From Paenibacillus assamensis DSM 18201 (GTDB lineage Bacteria > Bacillota > Bacilli > Paenibacillales > Paenibacillaceae): DNA of 64,000 nt. The stretch lies in NCBI RefSeq assembly GCF_000422445.1, contig NZ_AULU01000011.1:159248-223247 (forward strand), in the 5' to 3' direction. Each line of letters begins with the position of its first letter. Position 1 is the stretch's first letter. Below the pieces are notes generated by a model that did not search any database, was not told where the DNA came from, and saw only the letters and a program-made list of their open reading frames with translations. Positions 24,670-33,051 of the stretch are shown one piece after another. The position numbers were made by a program, and so were the translations under genes.

Positions 24670-25467
24670 CTATTTTAAATCAAAGTGCTCTTGTAGTAAT
24701 TTCGAAAATTCCGCATCATCAATCTTCTCCTTCGTTACAACTCCATTTTCCCATTTCGTAAATGAGCTGCTCGTTAAGGTGATGTTGCCTGTACTCGTTA
24801 ACTTCGTAATGAGCGGGCCTTTGTTAAAATGTGAATCGGGATGTTCGACTACAATTTGCTGCACTTCTGTACATTCTGCTAAGTCAGATAACAGCATATT
24901 GGAATTAAAAATATAATTGATGTGCCAATCGGTATCTTTATGTTTTAGCTTAATTTCATATATATAGTTGCCGAGTTCATGTTCAACTTTAGTCACCCGA
25001 AAGTCACCATTATTAGACGTAACTTCCTCGCCAGTCAGTGGGACTGGCTTTAATGGCATATTTCCGCCAACACCTGCGTCTACTAGATATGTTTGTCCTT
25101 CATGTTTAAGTAGAATCGTTACATGTGTTCGGCCCCATGCAATGTATTCTTTCGCCTCGTTATCGTAAATAATGGCTCTTGTGAATGTGGCATCGAATCC
25201 GTTATCGATCAAAAATAAATAAAACAGTGCATTCAGTTCATAACAGATGCCGCCTTCGTTACGGATGAGAATATCTTCAATTAGATGCTCTCTCGTAATA
25301 TCTCTAGTGCGATGAGTCAGTACGCGTAAATTTTCGAAAGGGATTGAAGTTGATGCTAATTCGAGGATCCGGGGCAGCTTTTCAAAGGTAATCATTTCAT
25401 GATGGCCTTGCTCAATGGTGCTGGTGTAGCCGATTCGGTTAAGAAATAACGCAGTAAGACTACTCAT
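24670..25467 (-). CDS. Arylamine N-acetyltransferase
   Basis: The 265-aa protein shows the NAT fold and its full catalytic triad: Cys75 in RNEGGICYELN, His115 in WGRTHVTILL and Asp130 in YLVDAGVGG. Length matches bacterial NATs. The enzyme transfers acetyl from acetyl-CoA to arylamines or hydrazines by a ping-pong mechanism and is cytosolic. AAGGAGGA lies 7 nt before the ATG. It is monocistronic. Confidence 0.93.
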   Translation of the reverse strand: MSSLTALFLNRIGYTSTIEQGHHEMITFEKLPRILELASTSIPFENLRVLTHRTRDITREHLIEDILIRNEGGICYELNALFYLFLIDNGFDATFTRAIIYDNEAKEYIAWGRTHVTILLKHEGQTYLVDAGVGGNMPLKPVPLTGEEVTSNNGDFRVTKVEHELGNYIYEIKLKHKDTDWHINYIFNSNMLLSDLAECTEVQQIVVEHPDSHFNKGPLITKLTSTGNITLTSSSFTKWENGVVTKEKIDDAEFSKLLQEHFDLK

Positions 25468-25773
25468 TCATCATTCCTCCTTGATTAGAGCATGCTGACG
25501 AACTCGTGATGTTTGCGCTTCTATTTACTATCATAGTTCCAAGACATGAACTTCACAACAAATGAACGTTGAGGAATGGTGATACATGTATAGAGATCGG
25601 ATGGTTGAATTCCGTAATTAAGGCTGTGATGTATGTGTGAATTACGTTATGTAATTTAAACGAATCTCATTTAATTTAGTTTAATCTAAGCTAATCGATG
25701 AGGGGGACTGTGTTCATAAGTAGGTATGAACCCTTTTTCGAATTTTTGTTGTCCATTTTTAAAAGTCGTGATT

Positions 25774-25802
25774 GAATCCTGACATACAAGATGTCAGGAT
25801 TC
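25774..25802. promoter_or_regulatory. Perfect palindrome before the WYL regulator (operator candidate)
   Basis: GAATCCTGACAT and ATGTCAGGATTC are 12-bp perfect inverted arms around 5 bp, 56 bp before the regulator start and just before a TATATT-type -10 box. No T-run follows, so an operator is more likely than a terminator. Confidence 0.65.
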
Positions 25803-25858
25803 GTATATTATGATGCCATTATCAGGTGTGAGGATGGCGGTGATGAGGAGAGCGCTTC

Positions 25859-26752
25859 ATGAAACTAGATCGATTGCTTGGCATTACGATGGAGCTAATG
25901 TCAAAGAAAAGAGTAACCGCAACTGAGCTATCTGCTCGGTTTGAGGTATCGATTCGCACGATTTATCGGGACATAGAGCTTATTAATCAAGCAGGCATAC
26001 CGGTTGTTTCCTTTGCTGGTACAGATGGTGGCTTCGAGTTGATGGAAGGTTTCTTTTTAACGAAGCAGCATTTTTCGATGCAGGACTTTGCGGTTATTTA
26101 CAACCTGTTAAAAGGCATGGAGGGGGCATTCGGAGATCAAATCACCTCCTTAGTGAACAAGCTGGGCAGCTTACAGCCAGCTCTGCTCAGTCAAGGCGAG
26201 CATGAAAAGCTGATCTTCGCGCTGAACGCCTCAGAAGGTGAGAAAGAAATCATTCAAGCTTTACACCAAGCGGTCAATGATCGTAGAATCATTCATTTTT
26301 CGTATACGAATGCGACAGGTGAATGTACGAACAGGCAATTGGAACCGGTCCATCTGTATTGGGAGCGCGGGTACTGGTATCTGGAAGGTTATTGCCTGAG
26401 TCGCCAGGCGAAGCGATTGTTCCGCGTGTCGCGAATGGAACAAGTAGCGATCACAGACATGACGTTTCAACCGAGGGAATTGGTTGATGCCCCTGATGTG
26501 GCAGAAGTTCAAGGGACAGTCGCACATTTACGGTTCGATTTGTCTGCTCAGCCGCGTGTAACGGAACAATTTCGAGACGAGTGCATTCATCTTGGAACGC
26601 ACATCGATGTCCATAAAGAATTTTACCTAAGAGATTATGCGATCTCCGTTATTTTAAGCTATGGCTCCAAAGTTGCGATCCTATCACCTGAAGATTTAAA
26701 AATCGAGCTGATGGAAGAGATCAAAAAGATTCAACAACGTTATGAATATTAG
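25859..26752 (+). CDS. YafY-type HTH-WYL transcriptional regulator
   Basis: The 297-aa protein has an N-terminal HTH_11 domain (VTATELSARFEVSIRTIYRD, residues 19-38, with the DeoR-like helix). A WYL domain at about residues 135-215 reads IIHFSYTNATGE, LEPVHLYWERGYWYLEGYC and a basic KRLFRVSRME. A C-terminal WCX-type extension follows. WYL domains sense nucleotides or other ligands. AGGAGAG precedes the ATG. It leads a probable operon: the NmrA-like gene starts 16 bp after its stop, then an ABC exporter. The palindrome upstream suggests autoregulation. Confidence 0.9.
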   Translation: MKLDRLLGITMELMSKKRVTATELSARFEVSIRTIYRDIELINQAGIPVVSFAGTDGGFELMEGFFLTKQHFSMQDFAVIYNLLKGMEGAFGDQITSLVNKLGSLQPALLSQGEHEKLIFALNASEGEKEIIQALHQAVNDRRIIHFSYTNATGECTNRQLEPVHLYWERGYWYLEGYCLSRQAKRLFRVSRMEQVAITDMTFQPRELVDAPDVAEVQGTVAHLRFDLSAQPRVTEQFRDECIHLGTHIDVHKEFYLRDYAISVILSYGSKVAILSPEDLKIELMEEIKKIQQRYEY

Positions 26753-26768
26753 GTGGGGGGAATTTGTA

Positions 26769-27587
26769 ATGACAATTTTAGTGACAGGTGCTACAGGTAC
26801 AGTGGGCAGACATATTGTGAGTCAGTTGGTGGAAAAAGGTGAGCGTGTGCGCGCCTTATCGCGTAACCCAGAGAAAGCGAATATGCCAGCAGGTGTAGAG
26901 GTAGTAGCAGGCGATCTGAATGCACCTGAGACGCTGCAAGCTGCATTAGAAGGAGTTACGGGGTTACACGTAATTACGTCGAGTTTGAGCGCAGATGGAT
27001 ATTTGCAAACGAATGCTGAACTTATTGATATGGCTGAAAAAGCTGGTGTGCGTCGCGTAACGGTGTTGGTTGGTTATGAAGGTGCGGTTGAAGAAGCAGT
27101 TCAACGCAGCAGCATGGAATGGACGTTCCTTAAGCCAGTAGAAGTGATGGCGAATGCGCTAATTGATTGGACAGACTCTATTCGTACGGAAGGCGTTGTA
27201 CGTGAGCCGTTCGGTAATGTGCCGAGCTCCAGAGTGCATGAAGCGGATATTGCGAGTGTAGCTGTCGCGGCATTACTAGATGGTGGGCACCATAAGCAAA
27301 GCTATTTTATTACAGGCCCAGAAGTGCTTACTCGTATCGAAGCGGTGCAAGTGATTAGTGAAGCGATTGGCAAGGAAATTCATTTTATAGAGCTAACGGA
27401 AGAGCAGGCTCGTGATCGTTGGAGAGAGCAAGGCTATGAAGAAGGCGATATCGATTTCTTTGTAGAGATGGGCAAAAATCCACCCGAAGTTGGATATACG
27501 GTATTGCCAACTGTGGAGGATGTTGTTGGGCGACGTGGCAGGACATTTGCAGAATGGGCAGTGGAACATAAAGACTATTTTGTATAA
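26769..27587 (+). CDS. NmrA/SDR-type NAD(P)H-binding protein
   Basis: The 272-aa protein starts with MTILVTGATGTVGRHIVSQL, the GxxGxxG motif of atypical short-chain dehydrogenases. RALSRNPEKA follows (NADP-type basic residues after beta2), with GDLNAPETLQAAL in third place. It lacks a clear YxxxK, as is usual for NmrA/QOR2-like redox sensors. GGTGGGGGG lies upstream of the ATG at 26769. It follows the WYL regulator by 16 bp and precedes the exporter genes by 39 bp. Confidence 0.87.
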   Translation: MTILVTGATGTVGRHIVSQLVEKGERVRALSRNPEKANMPAGVEVVAGDLNAPETLQAALEGVTGLHVITSSLSADGYLQTNAELIDMAEKAGVRRVTVLVGYEGAVEEAVQRSSMEWTFLKPVEVMANALIDWTDSIRTEGVVREPFGNVPSSRVHEADIASVAVAALLDGGHHKQSYFITGPEVLTRIEAVQVISEAIGKEIHFIELTEEQARDRWREQGYEEGDIDFFVEMGKNPPEVGYTVLPTVEDVVGRRGRTFAEWAVEHKDYFV

Positions 27588-27626
27588 AGGATAAAAGATT
27601 CAATTACAAAGGGGAGATGGACGGAT

Positions 27627-28574
27627 ATGCCACTTGCTATCGAAGTGAACGGGCTGAGGAAAGCATACAACGGCGCTGAAGTCGTTAAAGGTATAGATTT
27701 GCAAGTTAAAAAAGGCGAGTTGTTGGCTCTGCTAGGTCCAAATGGAGCGGGGAAAACGACAATTGTGAGTATGCTCAGTACACTTATCAAGCCTGACGGA
27801 GGTACGGCCCTCGTTGCAGGATACGATGCTGCGGCACAAGCGCATGAAGTACGTAGGAACATAAGCTTGACGGGGCAGTTTGCTGCGCTGGACGAGGGAC
27901 TGACAGGTCATCAGAACATCGTTATGATTGCGCGGTTGTACGGATATTCGTCTAAAAATGCATCTGTATTAGCAGATGAGTTGATAGCATCGTTCGGGCT
28001 ATCAGATGCGAAAGATAGAATCGTACAAACCTACTCAGGCGGCATGCGGCGACGTCTGGATATTATAGCGAGTGTGATCAACCAACCGGAAATCATTTTT
28101 CTAGACGAGCCTACAACAGGGCTTGATCTGCAAAGCCGTATGCAAGTATGGGATGTTGTGCGGACGCTGTTGAAGCGGGGGACGACCGTGCTGTTAACGA
28201 CACAGTATTTAGAAGAAGCGGATCAACTGGCAGATCGGATTGTGATTATCGATAAAGGAAGTATTGTCGCCGAAGGTACACCTACTCAGTTGAAGGCCTC
28301 TACTGGTGGTAAAACGTTATCTATTCAGCTGCAGCATCAGGTGAATGCTATCGATATCGAACGATTGCTTGCTAGCCAGCATCTCACCTTGCTTCAAAAT
28401 ACAGATCCTTTGTTATTAAAAATACCCGTTACAGAGGCGAGATGTGCGAATCAAATCATTCAACTTCTATTAGAGAATGATACACCAATTTCTCATTTTT
28501 CGCTTAGTGATCCGAGTATGGATGAGGTATTTCTAACTTTGCTTCAATCCTCAAGTAAGGAGGTTGTTTTATGA
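27627..28574 (+). CDS. DrrA-type ABC transporter ATP-binding protein
   Basis: The 315-aa ATPase carries Walker A GPNGAGKTT (37-45), signature YSGGMRRRLD (136-145), Walker B IIFLDEPTTGLD (157-168) and TTQYLEEADQL with Gln in place of the H-loop His. The TTQYLEEAD pattern is typical of daunorubicin-resistance DrrA-type exporters. A C-terminal DUF4162-like extension of about 80 aa follows. GGGGAGATGGA precedes the ATG. It overlaps the permease gene by 4 bp (ATGA), so the two are translationally coupled. Confidence 0.93.
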   Translation: MPLAIEVNGLRKAYNGAEVVKGIDLQVKKGELLALLGPNGAGKTTIVSMLSTLIKPDGGTALVAGYDAAAQAHEVRRNISLTGQFAALDEGLTGHQNIVMIARLYGYSSKNASVLADELIASFGLSDAKDRIVQTYSGGMRRRLDIIASVINQPEIIFLDEPTTGLDLQSRMQVWDVVRTLLKRGTTVLLTTQYLEEADQLADRIVIIDKGSIVAEGTPTQLKASTGGKTLSIQLQHQVNAIDIERLLASQHLTLLQNTDPLLLKIPVTEARCANQIIQLLLENDTPISHFSLSDPSMDEVFLTLLQSSSKEVVL

Positions 28575-29410
28575 ACAAAACAAACGCGTTGCCACAAACC
28601 GCTCCGGATCATTCTCTGTTTGTAAGGCAATTTAAGAAGCCAGTAAGTGCTAATGCACTTGCGGCCGTTCGCATTTTTGTATGGAGAACGTGGAAGCACA
28701 CGAGCAATAATTTATTTGCCTATGGGATGGATGTTGTTCTCTCTCCTGTCCTCACGCTGCTCATTTTTACTTATTTATTCGGTGGGGCGATTGCAGGCTC
28801 TACGACTGCGTATCTCCAATATTTTTTGCCAGGATTTCTTCTGCTAACCATACTTCCTATGACGGTTTATAGTGGAACGACTTTATGCCAGGATATTGTA
28901 AAAGGGGTTTACAATCGATTCCGTACCATGCCTTTCTGGCAGCCAGCTACGATGATAGGTTCTGTCCTGATGGACAGTTTAAGATTTGCGAGTGCTGCAC
29001 TTGTTTCCTTTGGAGTAGGGATGCTGTTGGGGTTTCGACCAGAGGGGGGCGCATTAGGCGCGATGATGGCGCTGCTATATACTGTTTGCTTTGCCTTTAG
29101 TGTAAGTTGGATTTTCTCGATGATGGGCGTGTTGGTCAAGAAGCCTGAAACGGTATCCGGCACGAGTATGATGCTGATGTATCCGCTGCTGTTTGCGAGC
29201 AATATTTTAGTAGATTCTGATACGATGCCGGATTGGATGGGCGTTATTGTCGAGCTGAATCCAGTTAGTATTGCCGCAACAACAGCAAGGGGATTGATGC
29301 ATGGAACGGCATCGTCAGGCGAAATTGCAGTTGGTGTTGGTGTATGTTTATTTTTGCTTCTTCTATTTGTGCCGCTAACAATCTATATCTATATGAAAAA
29401 AGTAAGATGA
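28571..29410 (+). CDS. DrrB-type ABC-2 transporter permease
   Basis: The 279-aa product has an N-terminal cytoplasmic segment and six hydrophobic helices between residues 55 and 275. It carries the ABC-2 signature region with KGVYNRFRTMPFWQPA (coupling segment between helices 2 and 3) and ELNPVSIAATTARGLMHG near the end. It pairs with the DrrA-type ATPase (4-bp overlap, AAGGAGG before its ATG). Together they should export a hydrophobic drug or metabolite. A terminator follows. Confidence 0.92.
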   Translation: MNKTNALPQTAPDHSLFVRQFKKPVSANALAAVRIFVWRTWKHTSNNLFAYGMDVVLSPVLTLLIFTYLFGGAIAGSTTAYLQYFLPGFLLLTILPMTVYSGTTLCQDIVKGVYNRFRTMPFWQPATMIGSVLMDSLRFASAALVSFGVGMLLGFRPEGGALGAMMALLYTVCFAFSVSWIFSMMGVLVKKPETVSGTSMMLMYPLLFASNILVDSDTMPDWMGVIVELNPVSIAATTARGLMHGTASSGEIAVGVGVCLFLLLLFVPLTIYIYMKKVR

Positions 29411-29431
29411 TAGATACACCGAGGCACACAA

Positions 29432-29461
29432 AGATACGCTCAATATAGCGTGTCTTTTTTA
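29432..29461 (+). terminator. Terminator of the WYL-NmrA-ABC operon
   Basis: AGATACGCT and AGCGTGTCT form a 9-bp stem (one G-U) with a 6-nt loop followed by TTTTTT. Confidence 0.88.
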
Positions 29462-29534
29462 CTGTGAATCCATTTCAGCATATATCGTCTTTGAAAAGTG
29501 TATGATGCTGCAATTTGAGTTTTTGATTTTGAGT

Positions 29535-29733
29535 TATGGACAATTATGCAGTTATATTATCTATATATATGAATTTGGGGGTCATTATCGGCAAAAATGC
29601 ATTTATATTGGACACTTTCCCCTTTTGAATGCCTAATTGAGAAAAATAACTGCACATTTGTCCTAAATAAGTAGAAAATAGCGATTTCTACTTAAAATAG
29701 CTGCACTTTTGTCCATATCAACAAGATTTGTAC
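29535..29733. repeat. Second intergenic repeat type (GGACAA...GCAGTTAT units)
   Basis: Within the gap 29462-29913 lie inverted and direct copies of one unit: GGACAATTATGCAGTTAT (29538), ATAACTGCACATTTGTCC (29646) and ATAGCTGCACTTTTGTCC (29698). Also present are TTGGACACTTTCC and a small GTAGAAAATAGCGATTTCTAC hairpin. No gene fits here. Confidence 0.6.
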
Positions 29734-29913
29734 AAGTAAGTGGGATTTCGAGAAGACTAAGCTTGTTTCACAGATAATGTTCCACAAATGCTGTTCCACA
29801 GATTGCATCAAATAATAAATAAGTTCATTATATTTTTGACACATGTACGACGGATAGATACGCTATAATATTTATGAAACATTTACCACAACTTAGATTC
29901 GAGAGGAGATAGA

Positions 29914-31299
29914 ATGATGCCAGAACAAAAACGCTTGTCCAAGCTAACCCGTTGGGCAACTGTAGGTATGTTAAGCTTTTCCATCTTGTTAGGAAATGTG
30001 TTTCCGGTTCATGCAGAGACAGATGCTCCTGCTGTTCCACAAATTAGCCAATGGTCGGTAAAGACGTTACATGAAGGTGAAAAATACGGGATTTACCCAA
30101 TTAATTGGTACCATGATGGATCGTTCCAAAAGGCGATTACACCAGATAAGTTTACAACACTAATGGAAGGAACGGCGACGAAACTAGATAAGCTCGGATT
30201 CAAGAAAAAAGTAGCGTCCTTGTCTTTCCCAACGGATAAAGTTATTACGAGAGAAACGGTTATTACTTCTCTACATAAGCTGTTAGCAAATTATGAGCTG
30301 CCTAAATCATTCGACATGAACGCAAATATGGCACCAGTTGATTATATGCAGAATAAAGGTCTCGTAAAAGGCACGAAGGCAGGCTTAGAGTTGGACAAGC
30401 CTAGTACCGTTGAGCATGCTGCTGTAATAGCGAGCCGATTGGTGGAGTTCGCTTATGATGCGGCAGATGCCGGCGCTGAAGGCTTGATGTGGAAAGTGAC
30501 GAATAAAAACAACACCTTGTACTTGCTAGGTTCCGTTCACCTTGGCATTACCGATATGTATCCGATGCAAAAGAGTATTCGTGAAGCATTTGATGCATCA
30601 GACGATCTGTGGGTCGAAATAGATTTGCTGAACGGTGACATGAGCTATTTCAACGATAAAATGCAATATAGCGATGGAACTACAGTAAAAGATCATGTGT
30701 CTAAAGAAACGTATGAGAAGCTGCAAAAAGCACTGACGAAGCTAGACCTGCCGGGGAATGCTTTTGACGGATTCAAGCCTTTTGCAATTTCCACGAGTCT
30801 GTCGACTTTAGGGTATGCCCAAGATCCAGAAGCGTACCAAATGGCAATGCTTACTGGTATTGACAATTACTTTATTACAAAGGCTATGTTAACAGATAAA
30901 CCGATTCATGAGCTTGAAGGAGTTAAAGTGCAGGCTCATGTATTTGCGGATGTTCCACCTGAACAGCAGGAAAAAGAATTGAATGCGATGCTAGACTCCG
31001 TCCTGACTGGAAACGGCATCAAGGAAAGCGAAGAGAACTTGAAAAAGATGCAGCTTGATTGGGTAGAGGGCGATGCAGAAGGCTTGACACAATTGCTAAA
31101 AGTCGGATTTGAGGATGAAGCTAGTAAACGATTAATCGGTGAGCGGGACAAAAATATGGCTCGTAAACTAGCTCAATTGCTTGAGAAAGAAGGAGAGAAC
31201 ACCTCCTTCGTCGTTGTAGGAGCGGCACACTATGTCATGAAAGGCATGGTTGTCGATCTGTTGAAAGAAAAGGGTTATACTGTTCAGTATTTGCAATAA
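29914..31299 (+). CDS. Secreted TraB/GumN family protein
   Basis: The 461-aa protein has a signal peptide (TRWATVGMLSFSILLG, cleavage near VHAE). A first domain of about 130 aa resembles a degenerate SLH (S-layer homology) repeat pair. The TraB/GumN domain then runs from about residue 186, with NTLYLLGSVHLGITDMYPM near its start and the C-terminal FVVVGAAHYVMKGMVVDLL; the two GxxH motifs are the presumed active-site signatures of this Tiki-like metalloprotease fold. AGAGGAGATAG lies before the ATG. It is monocistronic. Substrate unknown. Confidence 0.85.
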   Translation: MMPEQKRLSKLTRWATVGMLSFSILLGNVFPVHAETDAPAVPQISQWSVKTLHEGEKYGIYPINWYHDGSFQKAITPDKFTTLMEGTATKLDKLGFKKKVASLSFPTDKVITRETVITSLHKLLANYELPKSFDMNANMAPVDYMQNKGLVKGTKAGLELDKPSTVEHAAVIASRLVEFAYDAADAGAEGLMWKVTNKNNTLYLLGSVHLGITDMYPMQKSIREAFDASDDLWVEIDLLNGDMSYFNDKMQYSDGTTVKDHVSKETYEKLQKALTKLDLPGNAFDGFKPFAISTSLSTLGYAQDPEAYQMAMLTGIDNYFITKAMLTDKPIHELEGVKVQAHVFADVPPEQQEKELNAMLDSVLTGNGIKESEENLKKMQLDWVEGDAEGLTQLLKVGFEDEASKRLIGERDKNMARKLAQLLEKEGENTSFVVVGAAHYVMKGMVVDLLKEKGYTVQYLQ

Positions 31300-31316
31300 T
31301 TTTATATAACAAGCGA

Positions 31317-31369
31317 AAGCAGTCCGTGCATCGGGTCATAACGACTCCGAAATACGGGCTTCTTTTTTT
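31317..31369 (+). terminator. Terminator-like structure after the TraB/GumN gene
   Basis: Outer arms AAGC..CCGT and ACGGGCTT enclose an inner CGGGTC/GACTCCG hairpin and end in a run of seven T. The stem is imperfect. The remaining gap up to 31549 shows nothing else. Confidence 0.6.
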
Positions 31370-31548
31370 GCAGTGTAGACTTTAGCTGGATAAGCCTATT
31401 TTTTAATACATAACTCGGGTTAGCGTAAAAGAGGGTAATCTGCGAAAGGAATCAAACCGTAACTTGTCTGAATCCCTAATAAATTTCGGTCGATTGATCA
31501 AACGTTATAGGATAAGATTGAATAAAAATGTAGAGGGGAGAAGGTAAA

Positions 31549-32370
31549 ATGACCTATAAGCAAATGAAATGGCTAATTTTAATTATTCCCACCTTGACGA
31601 TTGGTCTATGGGAGTATGTAAGGCACGAATTTCTTCTTCCTTATATCTCTATGAAGTTGGGTAACTGGCTTTCACCTGTATTTGTACTAGTAGTAACGCT
31701 GGTGTTTATTATGAAATTGTTCAAAATGATTGAGCATCATCAAGAAGAATTGAGTCGAGCTAAGGCGGTGCAGGACGTACTAGAGGAGCGGGAAAAGCTT
31801 GCTCGGGAATTGCATGATGGCATCGCGCAATCCCTATTTTTTTTAAATGCTCAGGTCACGCGTATGGAACAGATGAATCAAGCGAAGGGACTCCCCTTAG
31901 ATCAATTGAAGGAAAGTGTGTATCGTACGAACGATTATGTAAGACAAGCCATTGCGAATTTAAGGCACGCTGCGGATGGAGATGAAAATCCATGGCTTCA
32001 GGGGATGGGAAGCTTAATAGATGAGTTGAGCCGTGAAACGGATCTACAAATTGAAACGAAGTGGGATATAGAAGATTCTCAACTTTCTGTGAAAGATAAA
32101 ATAGAATTACTAGCAATCGTTCGAGAATCATTGATTAATAGTTATAAACATGCGGATGCTACCAGTGTAAGAGTGAAAGCGTTGTCAACGAAACGAGGCT
32201 GGATGTGTCAAATTACGGATAACGGGATGGGATTTGACCCAGACAAAGTAGTTGGCGTCAACCGCTATGGACTTAAAATGATGAAGGATCGAGCCAATAA
32301 TATGTCTTGGAAGTTGCAAATCGATAGGAAAAATAGAGGGACTTGTGTTGCGATTGTAAAGGAGGGGTAG
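31549..32370 (+). CDS. NarL-type (HisKA_3) sensor histidine kinase
   Basis: The 273-aa kinase has two N-terminal membrane helices (residues 7-22 and 42-58) with a very short outer loop, so it probably senses a membrane or intracellular cue. A linker coiled coil leads to the H-box REKLARELHDGIAQSLFFL with phosphoacceptor His89. The HATPase part has IVRESLINSYKHA (N-box) and ITDNGMGFD (G1). It belongs to the NreB/LiaS/YdfH class. GAGGGGAGAAGG precedes the ATG. The response regulator gene starts 3 bp after its stop. Confidence 0.92.
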   Translation: MTYKQMKWLILIIPTLTIGLWEYVRHEFLLPYISMKLGNWLSPVFVLVVTLVFIMKLFKMIEHHQEELSRAKAVQDVLEEREKLARELHDGIAQSLFFLNAQVTRMEQMNQAKGLPLDQLKESVYRTNDYVRQAIANLRHAADGDENPWLQGMGSLIDELSRETDLQIETKWDIEDSQLSVKDKIELLAIVRESLINSYKHADATSVRVKALSTKRGWMCQITDNGMGFDPDKVVGVNRYGLKMMKDRANNMSWKLQIDRKNRGTCVAIVKEG

Positions 32371-32373
32371 TTG

Positions 32374-33021
32374 ATGTCCAAGTTCCGGGTACTCATTGTG
32401 GATGACAGTGAATTGGCTAGGGCAGGAATTCGTATGATTTTAGAGAGCGATCCTGCTTTTGAAATCGTTGCGGAGGGAAGCAACTGTGAAGAGGCGTTAG
32501 CACTCAGTGAACGGTGGATGCCTGATTTGATTCTTATGGATATTCAAATGCCTGGCATAGATGGTCTGGAAACAACTCGACGATTGAAGGAGAAATACCC
32601 TTATGTCAAAGTGGTGATGGTGACGGTATCGGATGATATTTCTCATTTATTCGATGCGCTTAAGAAGGGTGCTCAAGGCTATTTATTAAAAAATTTAAAG
32701 CCTGAGGCATGGCATGAATATTTGAAAGCGATTGCTGTTGATGAGGCCCCGATGACGCGTGAGCTTGCTTTTCGTATTTTGAAAGAATTTTCCCCCATGG
32801 GAGCAGATGAGGGGCAATCCGATCGTTTAACTGGCCGAGAACGAGAAATATTAGGATTGGTTGCAAAGGGAATGAGCAATAAGGAGATTTCAAGCAAGTT
32901 GGATATTTCAGAGCACACGGTAAAGAACCATTTGAAAAATATTCTCCAGAAGCTTCAATTGGAAAATAGAGTCCAGCTTGCGCGTTATGCCTATGAGAAG
33001 AGCTGGTTAGTTAAGGGATAG
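32374..33021 (+). CDS. NarL/FixJ-family response regulator
   Basis: The 215-aa regulator has a receiver domain with Asp10/Asp11, phosphoacceptor Asp56 in LILMDIQMPG, and Lys in GYLLKNLKP. A LuxR-type HTH follows at about residues 148-210 (LTGREREILGLVAKGMSNKE, then HTVKNHLKNI). AGGAGG overlaps the kinase stop, and the ATG at 32374 is 3 bp after it, so the pair is coupled. Targets are unknown; no obvious regulated operon is adjacent because an IS element follows. Confidence 0.93.
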   Translation: MSKFRVLIVDDSELARAGIRMILESDPAFEIVAEGSNCEEALALSERWMPDLILMDIQMPGIDGLETTRRLKEKYPYVKVVMVTVSDDISHLFDALKKGAQGYLLKNLKPEAWHEYLKAIAVDEAPMTRELAFRILKEFSPMGADEGQSDRLTGREREILGLVAKGMSNKEISSKLDISEHTVKNHLKNILQKLQLENRVQLARYAYEKSWLVKG

Positions 33022-33051
33022 AGAATAAAGGACCGCTCCACGCTAGGCGTA

